NCBI RefSeq assembly: GCF_011300455.1
Contig: NZ_CP049869.1
Location: 620,001-684,000 of the forward strand
Direction of reading: 5' to 3'
Length of the DNA stretch: 64,000 nt
Origin: Sphingomonas piscis
Lineage (GTDB): Bacteria > Pseudomonadota > Alphaproteobacteria > Sphingomonadales > Sphingomonadaceae
Position 1 is the stretch's first letter. Every line of letters starts with the position of its first letter. Shown piece by piece: positions 18,085 to 27,241 of the stretch. The notes beneath the pieces were generated by a model that was not told where the DNA came from, did no database searches, and saw only the letters and a program-made list of their open reading frames with translations. Both the position numbers and the translations under genes were made by a program.

Positions 18085-19825
18085 GGTCCCGCTCCTCAAG
18101 CTCGAGCAGCATCCTCCACGCCCTGCCGTCGGCAATTTCCTCCAGCGAAAACTGGCTGTATGCGAGGTGGGCAAGCCATGCGTCACGGTCGGGATACACC
18201 GGATCTTCGATTTGCGAGAGTTCGGTCAGGCCGACGGGTGCAGCGGCACTCGCTGGCGAGACGAACACCGGCGTTCCAAGGCACACCGCCTCAATGGCAA
18301 CGTTGGAGGAGTGAGTGACCAAGGAATGCGCGCTTTCAAGAGCTACCGGAAGCGGAACCGCGGCTTCCGTATCCTTCGGCTTCTCCCTAACCACGATCGG
18401 CCGATCGGTGGCAGCTTTCAGCATTGCCAACGTGGTCTCAAGCCAGTCGAGACAACCATGCGCCTGCATGAAATAGTCCGTCGGCGGACAGACGACGATC
18501 TCCCTTCCCGACTTGCGCCAAGGCTGCGTCTCAATGCCCAGCGCTCTGAAGCGATCGCTCGGGCAGCGGCGAACGGCGCCGGCTTCGTACCCGTTGCGCG
18601 TGATGCGGTACGAACGCCCGTGTCCGCGGTCAAAATAGGCATGATCGATGTAGAGAAAGTAGAGCGACTGCGCCTTGGCCTGAGCCAGGATGCGATCGCT
18701 TTCGCGAAGAACTCCCCAGACCACCGGTACATGCCGCAGGACCTCGGGTTCGTCCTCGGCATAAGCGAGGCGCGTACCGATGGCTCCGGCAAAGGCACGG
18801 ACGACGGGGTTACCTCCGCCGCCGCGGTTTAGGAAGCAACTGAGCATCCAAGGTTGAAGTTGCGAAGGTCCGACGTGGACGACCGCCTGTTGACCGATGA
18901 TTTCGCCGTCTCGCTTGTGCGTTTCGACCCGGACGAGGCGCGGCGCCGGACCCAACATGGAGGCAGGCAGGCGGATGGGGAACGGCTTCTCCGCCGCGAC
19001 GAATTGCGTCGGCCAACGCTCGATGACCTGTGAGTGAAAGGGCTCGTTGGCGGTTCGGACGACGAATTCGTCTCCGCTTCCAACACCCGGGATGAACATT
19101 CGATCGCGGTGGGTCTCAAGTTGCACCCAAGGTCGCTTGGGAGCCTGCCAACGGACAATCTTGGCGCGGACTTCCGGCGTCACGGATATTCCAAGGTCCG
19201 GCAAGGAGAGCTTCGAACTCGCCAAATCGCGGACCAGCGCTCCCCAATCCGGTTGAGTTTGGCTTTGCTTCCACTCGCTATAATCGCGTGCTCGTCCGAG
19301 GAAGGCCTTGCCGATCATGGTTCCTCGCTTCGCGTCTGTCGCATCGCCCACCGGCCGAGCCAGATCGAGAAAATGCCGCTGGGCGAGCTGATTTCGAACG
19401 AATTCCAGGTCGAAGATGGCTTGCCCGGGGAACAGCAAGAGCGGGGTGTCCCACACCAATTGCTCGATCAAGCGGTCACAACCGGCGTCGTCCACGATCT
19501 TCACAAGACCTTGCCAGCCCTTGAGCTGCACTTCCCCGCGGGCAATGCTCGCCATAGCCGCGGTGGGAAATGCAAGCACGACAGCATAGCGCAACTCGCG
19601 AAAGGCGAGCATCTGAGCCAAGCCGATGTGCGCTGTCAGATCATCGATAGAGCTGAGGTGCACCACCGCGATGAGGAGCGGCTTCGAAGGTTCGGGCGGC
19701 TCCGTGCGTTGGCGGTTTAGCCAGCTTTCCCACTCTGCCTTGACGGCGGCCGCCACCTCGACGTTCCCGGCGACGAACGCGCGCCTCCACGACAGCATCC
19801 CGGCGACGAACTGCGCGTTGCTCAT
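18077..19825 (-). CDS. Capsule-type GT-B glycosyltransferase-like protein
   Basis: A 582-residue protein whose C-terminal half resembles capsule-synthesis GT-B domains. 'LYFLYIDHAYFDRGHGRSYR' precedes 'REIVVCPPTDYFMQAHG', 'RPIVVREKPKDTEAAVPL' and 'AHSLVTHSSNVAIEAVCLG' followed by 'TPVFVSPASAA', the usual 'SxxxxEALxxGxPV' loop. The N-terminal ~200 residues hold no family I know. Upstream and downstream genes are on the same strand with tight spacing. Likely a transferase for the surface polymer; donor unknown. Confidence 0.65.
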   Translation of the reverse strand: MSNAQFVAGMLSWRRAFVAGNVEVAAAVKAEWESWLNRQRTEPPEPSKPLLIAVVHLSSIDDLTAHIGLAQMLAFRELRYAVVLAFPTAAMASIARGEVQLKGWQGLVKIVDDAGCDRLIEQLVWDTPLLLFPGQAIFDLEFVRNQLAQRHFLDLARPVGDATDAKRGTMIGKAFLGRARDYSEWKQSQTQPDWGALVRDLASSKLSLPDLGISVTPEVRAKIVRWQAPKRPWVQLETHRDRMFIPGVGSGDEFVVRTANEPFHSQVIERWPTQFVAAEKPFPIRLPASMLGPAPRLVRVETHKRDGEIIGQQAVVHVGPSQLQPWMLSCFLNRGGGGNPVVRAFAGAIGTRLAYAEDEPEVLRHVPVVWGVLRESDRILAQAKAQSLYFLYIDHAYFDRGHGRSYRITRNGYEAGAVRRCPSDRFRALGIETQPWRKSGREIVVCPPTDYFMQAHGCLDWLETTLAMLKAATDRPIVVREKPKDTEAAVPLPVALESAHSLVTHSSNVAIEAVCLGTPVFVSPASAAAPVGLTELSQIEDPVYPDRDAWLAHLAYSQFSLEEIADGRAWRMLLELEERDLA

Positions 19826-19860
19826 GCGGCAAGGTTCACAATGCTCGCACTGAGGTTTTC

Positions 19861-22326
19861 CTAGGTGAACTGGTCCACGGTCGCGCGAACGTTCCCGGTG
19901 AGTTCATAAGCGGACTCGATCAAGTCCGCGATCGTACCCGCGTCAGCGTCCGTGTCGAACAGGAAGCCATTCTGACCATGCCGGATGATTTCAGGAGCAA
20001 AGCCGGTCCGGCTTGCAACCGGCACTGCATTGCTCATCATCGCTTCGATGAGTGGGATCGGCCCGCCTTCTAGGCGCGAAATCGACAGGAACACGTCGAA
20101 GTCCGAGTAGATCTTGCCATATTCACTGTAGCGGGCGGTCTTGTAGGTAAAATTCGAAAGTGAGAGCATTTCCTCGAAAAGCGCATATTGGTTCCAGTTA
20201 CGCCCCAGCAGCAGGAACTGCCGGTGAGGCAAGCGCTTGATCACCTCGAGCAGCACATCCGGATTCTTGCGCTCGTAGAAGGCCGACGACAGGCCGACCA
20301 CGCCGGACCCCGATCGCGCATGATATTGAAAAAGCTGCGGATCGGCAGCGCCCAGGATGACGACCGTCTTCTCTTCGGGGAGGCCGCGATCGAGCCACAC
20401 CTGACGATTGGACTCGCAGGTGAAAATGATCTTGGTTGCGCGGTCGAAGGCCACCAGCAGTCTGGCAATCGACTCCGGCGTTTCAATGCGCGGATGGGTG
20501 TACCAGACGAAGATCTTGGCGTCAGCCAGCATCTCCGACTCTCTTGCGACGAATGTCTCGAACAATGAATGATGAGAGAAGAAGTAGTTCTTGGTCGGTG
20601 GCGGCGCTGCCGGATAGTAGACGACCTGCCAACTCGCCGGCTGCCGCGAACCGATCTCCCTGCTGATTGCATCGAGGATCCAGCCGCGCGATTTCTCGTG
20701 CACCATGAACGCCCAGTCGACGCTGCCATCGTCGTTCAGGCGCTCGGGGAAAGGCCCGGCGCGAATTGCGCTTGGCCGAGGGGCCGGGCTCTCCCCGACA
20801 AATGCTGAAAGGCCGCCATACACAGCCTCCGCATTCGTGAGCACCGGGACGTCGAGCTGGTGAGCGTGGTGCCTGAAAAGCTGCGCAATCGGCGCATTGA
20901 GCCGTTCAACCACGATCGCCGAGCAATCCACAAGGAGCCCTCGGACACCTTTGGGCTTTCCTGAGAAAAATCGCGGGATCCGCCGCGACGAGCGAAGCAC
21001 GTTCCAGAAGCGCGAGTCCGACTCCAGAAGCTGAGTGGATACCATCAGCTCATAATCCAGCTCATCATAATGCCTGAGCATCTTCACCAGCTTGGTGACG
21101 GCGCGCAGGTTGTTCCCCGGCTCGATGACGATCAGAAGCTTCTTCCCGCAACGTCCACCCGGCTTGCACTTTGCGGCTGCGATGGCGTTGGTCAGCAATC
21201 CGGCCCACAGCTTGCCGATCCGCTCCGGCGCGTAACGGGTGAGCACTCGGCTCGCTTCCGCCAGGCGCTGAGGAAGCACTCGCTCTCTCTGCGGTCCAAT
21301 ACAGGCGCGCAAGGCATCGCGCATCTTGCCGCTGGGGATCGCCTCATCGAACTCCGACACGGCGGCACCTTTGCCGGAGATAACTGGCACGCCGGCGGCA
21401 AAGGCCTGCAGGACCCGGGTTGAGGATTTGATCTCACAAAAGGCGTCGTCGCCGGTCGTCAGCAGTGCGGCGTCGGCGGCGGCGAGTTCGGCGTAAACGG
21501 CCGGGGCTGACCAGGGAACGTAGCGTGTAGGAAACCCGCAGCCCTGGACCAGTGCCTGGTAGACAGGCTCGCTGTTGCTGACGACGATCAGCTCCAGCGG
21601 AACGTCTTCATTGACCCTGTAGAGCGACTTCAGACTAGGTCGCAGCGTATAGATGCCGAAATTACTGTGGCTTGCCCCGTAATTGCCGAACCACACGATC
21701 CGCTTCCGATCGGCAGCGCTGGAAGTGGAGGGCGGCGGCAGTTGTTCCGGCAACGTCCAGCCAGTCACGAACTCGTAAGTCTCGCGATACACGTCCCACG
21801 TCTCCGCGACGTCGGGGATGTTGTGCACCTTAAGGCCTGAGACGCCGTTGTCGCAGGCGTAGCCCTGGATCCGGTCGGCCATTTCAGCGCTGGGGACGGT
21901 CACGCCAGCAAGGAATGGCGCCATCCCGAGAAACCGTAGCATGTTCACACCGAACTCGTTCTTTACGTAGCCCGGCGCGAGCATGTCGTCGCAGAAATCC
22001 ATGAAAACCGGCACCTGGAACAGGCGCGCCTTGGCGACCACATCCACGACCGTCTGATCGATCCGCTTGACGATCACGATGGCGTCGAGTTCGCCGATCT
22101 TCTTCAGCAGATCCTCGGTCGAGGTGAAGTATGTGCTCCTGAAGCCTGGCGAGAGCACCCGCGCAAAGTGGAAGCAGCGATAGCGGATGCTCGCCGAATC
22201 CACCTCCACCGACTTGATGAGCCAACCGATTTTCAACGGCCGTGAACGCCCGGCATCCTCGCTCACCGGGGTCACCGATGCACCCTCGAACGAGAGGGTC
22301 AGGTCAAATGTCGGCGCAATGTCCAT
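19861..22326 (-). CDS. Two-domain GT4 glycosyltransferase
   Basis: An 821-residue protein with two GT-B-like units. The first (about 28-370) opens 'KIGWLIKSVEVDSASIRYRC' and carries 'VPVFMDFCDDMLAPGY' and 'STRVLQAFAAGVPVISGKGA'. The second (about 395-810) ends with the classic donor region 'GVVGLSSAFYERKNPDVLLE' and 'DVFLSISRLEGGPIPLIEAM' followed by 'NGFLFDTDADAGTIADLI'. It may add two different sugars, a bifunctional arrangement known in capsule synthesis. It is followed 35 bases downstream by the 582-residue gene's start. Confidence 0.82.
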   Translation of the reverse strand: MDIAPTFDLTLSFEGASVTPVSEDAGRSRPLKIGWLIKSVEVDSASIRYRCFHFARVLSPGFRSTYFTSTEDLLKKIGELDAIVIVKRIDQTVVDVVAKARLFQVPVFMDFCDDMLAPGYVKNEFGVNMLRFLGMAPFLAGVTVPSAEMADRIQGYACDNGVSGLKVHNIPDVAETWDVYRETYEFVTGWTLPEQLPPPSTSSAADRKRIVWFGNYGASHSNFGIYTLRPSLKSLYRVNEDVPLELIVVSNSEPVYQALVQGCGFPTRYVPWSAPAVYAELAAADAALLTTGDDAFCEIKSSTRVLQAFAAGVPVISGKGAAVSEFDEAIPSGKMRDALRACIGPQRERVLPQRLAEASRVLTRYAPERIGKLWAGLLTNAIAAAKCKPGGRCGKKLLIVIEPGNNLRAVTKLVKMLRHYDELDYELMVSTQLLESDSRFWNVLRSSRRIPRFFSGKPKGVRGLLVDCSAIVVERLNAPIAQLFRHHAHQLDVPVLTNAEAVYGGLSAFVGESPAPRPSAIRAGPFPERLNDDGSVDWAFMVHEKSRGWILDAISREIGSRQPASWQVVYYPAAPPPTKNYFFSHHSLFETFVARESEMLADAKIFVWYTHPRIETPESIARLLVAFDRATKIIFTCESNRQVWLDRGLPEEKTVVILGAADPQLFQYHARSGSGVVGLSSAFYERKNPDVLLEVIKRLPHRQFLLLGRNWNQYALFEEMLSLSNFTYKTARYSEYGKIYSDFDVFLSISRLEGGPIPLIEAMMSNAVPVASRTGFAPEIIRHGQNGFLFDTDADAGTIADLIESAYELTGNVRATVDQFT

Positions 22327-22390
22327 TCAAACATCCAAGACAGGAACCGAACCTGCCGGCAACCACTGCCACATTTCGGGAGATAGTCGA

Positions 22391-23224
22391 TCAGGCGGCA
22401 GAAGCGGGAGCAGGCGTTCGAAGGTTGGGAACGTTCACCTCGAACGCTTCGAAAATGCAGGATTGGCATCCGCAATCGGAAACGTCGATGTTCCACTGCT
22501 GGAAGTGCGCTCCGCCGCCGTAGGTGATCTGATGGCTGATCGCTTTGGGGTTGGCATACCAGACCGCGCCGGGAGCAAATTCGATCCGGTGTAGTGGCGT
22601 ACCGTCCTTCAGCGGACCGAAGCCCTTGAGCCCTGCCGTCCGGATCGGAACGCTGGGGGACTCGCCCGGCTTCTTCTTCTTTAAAATCTCCTCAAGGTCG
22701 GGCGCGCTGTCCCGGCAGATTTCCCTGAAGCTCGGCCCAACGTTCCACTTTCGTGGGCGGTGGTCGAAGTTCAGCACCGACATCAGCGACATCTGGCCGC
22801 ATGGAACATCGTACGTGTCGTAGTGGAGGGGTTCGTCTGCAGTGATCAACGGACGATACGACATGGTGCCGCCATCCTTCAGATCATAACCGAACAGGGC
22901 GATTGTGAGGTCGGTCATGCGTTTGATCGCCTGATCGTACGCTGACCTGAAGCTTTCCGTGTCCGGCCGGCCGAAGTTGAACTTCTCCTTGAACTTGCGG
23001 CGATAGTCGGAGAGGCCCTCGCGTAGACCGGTAAGCACCGGTTCGCCTATGACCTGATCGATCACGATGATACCGGGCTTCGCGTAGAACTCCCGCATCT
23101 CGCGCTGCCTATCGGGCTCAGCAAAGTCGTTCAGGTCCGCTGGGCATGGCATCACCAGGATCGGCGTTTCCAAACGAGGGTCCAACTCGACCTTTGTTAC
23201 GTCGTTCATCGGAGCAATCATCAT
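22391..23224 (-). CDS. Kdo hydroxylase-like oxygenase, diverged paralogue with Cys motif
   Basis: A 277-residue member of the four-gene oxygenase set. Candidate Fe ligands are His134 and Asp136 in 'TADEPLHYDTYDVPCGQ' and His231 in 'ANPKAISHQITYGGGAHFQQ'; 'LNFDHRPRKWNVGPSFREIC' matches the region after the HxD in its relatives. It is the most diverged copy: the N-terminal half is different ('GIIVIDQVIGEPVLTGLREG') and after the barrel there is a Cys cluster CGCQSC at residues 251-256, a possible metal or disulfide site. It sits between an FkbM methyltransferase and a large glycosyltransferase. Confidence 0.55.
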   Translation of the reverse strand: MMIAPMNDVTKVELDPRLETPILVMPCPADLNDFAEPDRQREMREFYAKPGIIVIDQVIGEPVLTGLREGLSDYRRKFKEKFNFGRPDTESFRSAYDQAIKRMTDLTIALFGYDLKDGGTMSYRPLITADEPLHYDTYDVPCGQMSLMSVLNFDHRPRKWNVGPSFREICRDSAPDLEEILKKKKPGESPSVPIRTAGLKGFGPLKDGTPLHRIEFAPGAVWYANPKAISHQITYGGGAHFQQWNIDVSDCGCQSCIFEAFEVNVPNLRTPAPASAA

Positions 23225-23241
23225 CTCTTGAACATCAATGT

Positions 23242-24174
23242 TTACGCTTGCGGCAAATAGCCGCTGGGATCGCCCGCGTCGAACTCTTCGTACAGGCTTC
23301 GGTGCACGATGATCAGCTCGATCGTCGCCTTGCGAGTCAGGAGCTGGTTGAAGATCATGTAGCCGTTATCCTTAAGCTTCTGCACGACGGCGGGGAGCCG
23401 CGGCAAGTAGGTCAACGGGTTTTCAATGCCCTTGATCTCGAACTCGGTCACGATCTGCAAGGGCCGGATCTGCGTCTCGTCCATGATCTGCTCGAGCACG
23501 TCGTCCGCCACGCCTTCAACGTCCATCTTGAGGATGTCCACGCGGTCATGGCCATTCTCGGCCATGAACCCATCAAGCGTCCGGCAGCGCACGATCTCGT
23601 GCTTTTCCTTACCGTGGATCGGGTAAAGAGACGAATTTAGCACCTTGTCGCTGGTATACAGCTTCAACTCGGCATCCCGGGAGAAAATGCCCTGGTTCTT
23701 GAAGACGAGCCGTTGGTCGCCCTCATATTGCTTCATGAAGTCCGCGACCGCGGGGGTCGGGTCGAACATGTAGACAGGCACCTCGAATAAATCCGCGGCT
23801 TCAGTGTCGAAAGTCACATCGTTGCCGACCCCAAAGGAGTAGATGACCGGTCGCGATCCCGCCCGCACACGGTGGAGCAGGTAATTTCCGACCTTGCCGA
23901 AATGCTCTTTGCTGATCTGGTAGGAGTCGGAACAGGCCGCCTGGAACAGCAACAGCAACACCTGGTACACCGGAGACCAGTGGTGGCCCGCTGGCCTCAT
24001 CAGGCACAAACGAAAGACCTCAAGGATCTGCTGGTCGTTGAAACGTTTCCGAAGATAGTCGTTGCGCTGGAGGAAGTCCTCATCGACGAGCGGCTTGAGG
24101 CTCAGCTCGGCCTCCTTCAGCAGATCGGTCAGGCTGCGATCGAGGTGATGGTTCTCGCTATGATCTCCGGCCAT
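23242..24174 (-). CDS. FkbM-family methyltransferase
   Basis: A 310-residue SAM-dependent methyltransferase-like protein. 'RPVIYSFGVGNDVTFDTEAA' is the SAM-binding first strand (with Gly-x-Gly), 'VPVYMFDPTPAVADF' is the second strand acid, and 'VDILKMDVEGVADDVLEQIM' is the hallmark 'KxDVEG' motif of the FkbM family. It probably O-methylates a sugar residue or stands in for such a role. The stop is 17 bases before the oxygenase start, suggesting cotranscription. Confidence 0.82.
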   Translation of the reverse strand: MAGDHSENHHLDRSLTDLLKEAELSLKPLVDEDFLQRNDYLRKRFNDQQILEVFRLCLMRPAGHHWSPVYQVLLLLFQAACSDSYQISKEHFGKVGNYLLHRVRAGSRPVIYSFGVGNDVTFDTEAADLFEVPVYMFDPTPAVADFMKQYEGDQRLVFKNQGIFSRDAELKLYTSDKVLNSSLYPIHGKEKHEIVRCRTLDGFMAENGHDRVDILKMDVEGVADDVLEQIMDETQIRPLQIVTEFEIKGIENPLTYLPRLPAVVQKLKDNGYMIFNQLLTRKATIELIIVHRSLYEEFDAGDPSGYLPQA

Positions 24175-24414
24175 TCCGCTTGAAACCTCAGTCCATCATG
24201 CGGACCTCAAGGACCCGATTATCGTTCTTGTTCAACTGCTTGCGCTATGACAATAATGTCCCTGCGCGGCGCAGACAAGGCAAGTGGGGCAGCGGATAGC
24301 CCAGTTTTCGCATATTGCCTATCGCACCTACTTTCCACTAACTCACCGTCAAAATCACCCCGGATCAGATGCGCGTGCTTGATCTTCGCAACTCTAGGTA
24401 ATGGCCAATCGTCA

Positions 24415-24846
24415 ATGGACACTGCGTCGTCAGGCACAGAAGATCTCGAGCCCCGGTCGGCCGAGCTGGACATAAGCGCGCTTCGTACCGCCCTCCAGGA
24501 GAGGAAGCGGGCGGTGACCATGCTTCGTGCAGAAGCTTCCAGAGAACTGGAATTACGCGAGGCTCTCCAGGCTCAGCTTGTTGAGGCAAACAAGGAAATC
24601 GTCGCGAGCTGGAACCGCCGAAAGGAGATTTCCGCGGTAAACGGGAACCTCCGAACGAAATTGTCGGAGGCTACCGCTGAACTCAAGCAGCTCAGATCTG
24701 AGCTCAAGAAGCTGAAATCCGAATTGCAGACGAGGCACGAAGAACTTGCGGCGATGCAGCGTTACGTCGTCGAAGCGAGCATTTCAGGCAAGGCGAAGAA
24801 GCTGTCCCGCCGCGCAAAAGGCTTTGTTCGCAAATTATTCAAGTAG
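24415..24846 (+). CDS. Coiled-coil protein with basic C-terminus
   Basis: A 143-residue protein from the ATG at 24415 ('MDTASSGTEDLEPRSAELD'). Residues about 20-115 form an uninterrupted Leu/Glu/Lys heptad pattern ('ELKQLRSELKKLKSELQTRH'), predicted coiled coil. The tail is strongly basic ('KAKKLSRRAKGFVRKLFK') and amphipathic, which could contact membranes or other acidic surfaces. Upstream in-frame ATGs at 24247 would add atypical sequence. No family recognised. Similar coiled coils in polysaccharide loci serve as rulers or scaffolds; that role here is only a guess. Confidence 0.6.
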   Translation: MDTASSGTEDLEPRSAELDISALRTALQERKRAVTMLRAEASRELELREALQAQLVEANKEIVASWNRRKEISAVNGNLRTKLSEATAELKQLRSELKKLKSELQTRHEELAAMQRYVVEASISGKAKKLSRRAKGFVRKLFK

Positions 24847-24867
24847 CTGAGCGCCGATCCCGGGATC

Positions 24868-25761
24868 TTAGATAGCGGGCTCCAACGGCGCCGACGTCTC
24901 GCCGGAGGCGAGCCTGTCGTGCACGCGCTTGATCCGAGCCTCGAAGGCCAGTTCCGGCCGATCCATGGTGGTTGCTTCGCTGAAGTACATGGCGGCGAAG
25001 GCCCGTTCGCCATGATAGATTTGATGGGCGACGATACGCGTCTCGCACACCCAGACATCACCCTGCGCGAACGCGATGTGATGCTTGGGCTGACGATCCA
25101 GGCAGGGCGTCTTCGAATAGAGGGCGGACTTGTTCATCGCCCGCAGGAGATCGTCACCGTTCGATCCCGCGAACCGCCGGAGTTCCGCATCCCGATATAC
25201 GCGTTCGGCGAACTCGTCGCTGCGATGGCTGACGCGCCAAAGCCGCGGCGATGCCGCGAGATTGGAGAAGATCCGAACCTGGTGGAAATGCTCCTCTATC
25301 CCGAACACGTCCCAATGAAGGTCTTCGTACATGGTTTCGGTGAACCGCCACGTGTACATTGCGCGGGTCGAAACGTAGTTCGGGAACAGCCGCGCATATA
25401 GCGCATCGGACTGCGCGTTTCCGCTTCTCACCTGCTCCTGGAAATAGCTCAGCTTTCCGGCATCGGAGCCGAACACGTTCTGGAACACGAATTGGTCGAG
25501 CGGCCCCGTGTTCTTCGGCGTCAGTGCGAGGATCTTGTGCCCGCCATACTTTTTGACGCGCTGCATGATGTCGGCTGGACCTTCGACATCGAAGTTCAGG
25601 CTGTTGAGGAAGGGATAATCGAGATCGAACCTGACGTCCCGCAGGAGGACCAGGCAACCTTCTTCGTACAATCGGCGGACCTCCGAGCAATCGGCCTCGG
25701 TCTTGACATCGTGCTCGACGATGTAATCCGCGACCAGCGGATCTCGCACAATCTTAGCCAT
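24868..25761 (-). CDS. Kdo hydroxylase-like 2OG/Fe(II) oxygenase, paralogue
   Basis: A 297-residue paralogue of the gene at 11793. Candidate ligands are His149 and Asp151 in 'YEDLHWDVFGIEEHFHQVRI' and His246 in 'CETRIVAHQIYHGERAFAAM'. 'SNLAASPRLWRVSHRSDEFA' and the N-terminal 'LYEEGCLVLLRDVRFDLDY' align with the same positions of the other copies. It is divergent from the next paralogue at 25911 across about 150 bases, so the two could share a control region. Substrate unresolved; a Kdo or other sugar acid in the capsule is inferred from locus content. Confidence 0.65.
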   Translation of the reverse strand: MAKIVRDPLVADYIVEHDVKTEADCSEVRRLYEEGCLVLLRDVRFDLDYPFLNSLNFDVEGPADIMQRVKKYGGHKILALTPKNTGPLDQFVFQNVFGSDAGKLSYFQEQVRSGNAQSDALYARLFPNYVSTRAMYTWRFTETMYEDLHWDVFGIEEHFHQVRIFSNLAASPRLWRVSHRSDEFAERVYRDAELRRFAGSNGDDLLRAMNKSALYSKTPCLDRQPKHHIAFAQGDVWVCETRIVAHQIYHGERAFAAMYFSEATTMDRPELAFEARIKRVHDRLASGETSAPLEPAI

Positions 25762-25910
25762 TTGGACTTGAAAGTTCCTGCCTGTATCGTGAAGGAATCT
25801 ACGGGAAGCGGGTTGGAAGCGTCAAGGTCCGGCACGCAGCAGCCGCCCGGCGAGGGCAGCAGGATAGATTTGGATTTCCGATACTTTCCAGTAAGTTGCC
25901 TGTAGGACCC

Positions 25911-26783
25911 ATGCCCAAGCTGTTCGTCAACCCGAACCTGCCCAACTATTTCATCTCCGCGCCGGAGGTCACCTCGGAGGCCACTGCGCGAAGCTTTGTA
26001 GATGAATATGAGGACGCGAAGGTTGTCCTCTTCCCAAACCTATCCGCCGAGATCGACCATGAGTTCTGGGCCAATCTGGATACGGATCGATACCCGGAGC
26101 TGAAGAAATTCGGGCCACTCCTGCAAGTCGATGCGTCGCCCTCGGAGGAGCGCCGCCAATTGAAAAAGGCCCTCACGGTCAGGGATGTCGACGATGTGAC
26201 AGCTGACGGTTTGATCGAGCAATTTCAGCGCCTCACCGGCCACCTGATTCCGGCCTACCGGGCGATCTTTGCGGACTATGCGTTCGATCGGTGCAAGGTC
26301 ATGTTGAGGCTGAACACGATCATGGCCGAAAACATGCACGTGGACACCTACAAGAACGAGAATGAGCAGCATTTTGCGCGAATGTTCATCAATCTCGATA
26401 CGCAGCCCCGGATCTGGCATACGAGTTGGCGGATCGGCGACATGGTGGAACGGGCAGTCGGGAAGTTGCCGCCTGAAGAACTCGAGCACCTCAGCCGCGG
26501 CGAGGTCTGGAGCAGGCTGAACGCGAGCTTCTATGGGCAAAATTCAAGGGAATGGTGGGATAATCAGCCCCGTCACATCAGCTTTTTCCAGCCGGGAGAC
26601 GTCTGGATTGTGGATAGTAGGCAGGTGGCGCACCAGATCTTTTACGGTCGACGTGCGCTCTCGATCGACTTTTCCGTCCCCAAGGAGCTGATGAAGGATC
26701 CGTCCTTGCACTACCTTGAGATCGCCGACCGCTTCAGGGCCAGAAATCGTGAAGCTTACCGTTCTGCTCCCGCAGCAGCTTGA
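25911..26783 (+). CDS. Kdo hydroxylase-like 2OG/Fe(II) oxygenase, paralogue
   Basis: A 290-residue copy of the same family. Candidate ligands are His143 and Asp145 in 'MAENMHVDTYKNENEQHFAR' and His241 in 'VDSRQVAHQIFYGRRALSID'. 'HVDTY' is the closest of the four to the 'HVDAF' type spelling I associate with true Kdo hydroxylases, and 'MFINLDTQPRIWHTSWRIGD' follows as expected. The ATG at 25911 is chosen; an in-frame TTG lies at 25896. Cotranscribed with the 108-residue gene that begins 99 bases downstream is possible. Confidence 0.65.
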   Translation: MPKLFVNPNLPNYFISAPEVTSEATARSFVDEYEDAKVVLFPNLSAEIDHEFWANLDTDRYPELKKFGPLLQVDASPSEERRQLKKALTVRDVDDVTADGLIEQFQRLTGHLIPAYRAIFADYAFDRCKVMLRLNTIMAENMHVDTYKNENEQHFARMFINLDTQPRIWHTSWRIGDMVERAVGKLPPEELEHLSRGEVWSRLNASFYGQNSREWWDNQPRHISFFQPGDVWIVDSRQVAHQIFYGRRALSIDFSVPKELMKDPSLHYLEIADRFRARNREAYRSAPAAA

Positions 26784-26882
26784 GGCAAAGTGTCTCACCG
26801 GATTAGGATCTGGCGCTGGTAGCGTGCCACGCTTTCTCAACTGCTCCGAGCGCCGTTCGGCCCTGATCTCAAAGAGGAATAT

Positions 26883-27209
26883 ATGAACGTGCAGGATGAC
26901 ACAGAAACACGTGAAGCCGAGGTTGCACAGCTTCCCGCCGAGAGCGGTCTGAAGCCGGAGAATGTCCGACAGATGAAGATCGCCATGGCGACGCTCGTCG
27001 CCTGCGCCGTCCGGGCAACAAACGACAATGAGCTCGAACAGCGCTTCGTGTCATTGGTCGATCAGGCTTTCGACAATTACCGGACCAATTCCGATGCCGA
27101 CCCGCAGCATGTCCTGGAGGCCCTCCACTGGACCCGCGAGATGTTGTCGGGATGGAACCCCGTTCCAGGCCGCAAGACTCCGATATTCGGCTCGGGCACG
27201 GAGGCTTAA
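26883..27209 (+). CDS. Small hypothetical protein
   Basis: A 108-residue acidic protein ('MNVQDDTETREAEVAQLPAE' start, then 'KPENVRQMKIAMATLVACAV'). GAGGA stands four bases before the ATG. It is largely helical by pattern, with no signal peptide and no recognised domain. It follows an oxygenase gene on the same strand, so it could be a partner of that enzyme; this rests on position alone. Confidence 0.6.
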   Translation: MNVQDDTETREAEVAQLPAESGLKPENVRQMKIAMATLVACAVRATNDNELEQRFVSLVDQAFDNYRTNSDADPQHVLEALHWTREMLSGWNPVPGRKTPIFGSGTEA

Positions 27210-27241
27210 GAAACCTGGTTGTAGAGGCTTGCGTGTTCCCC

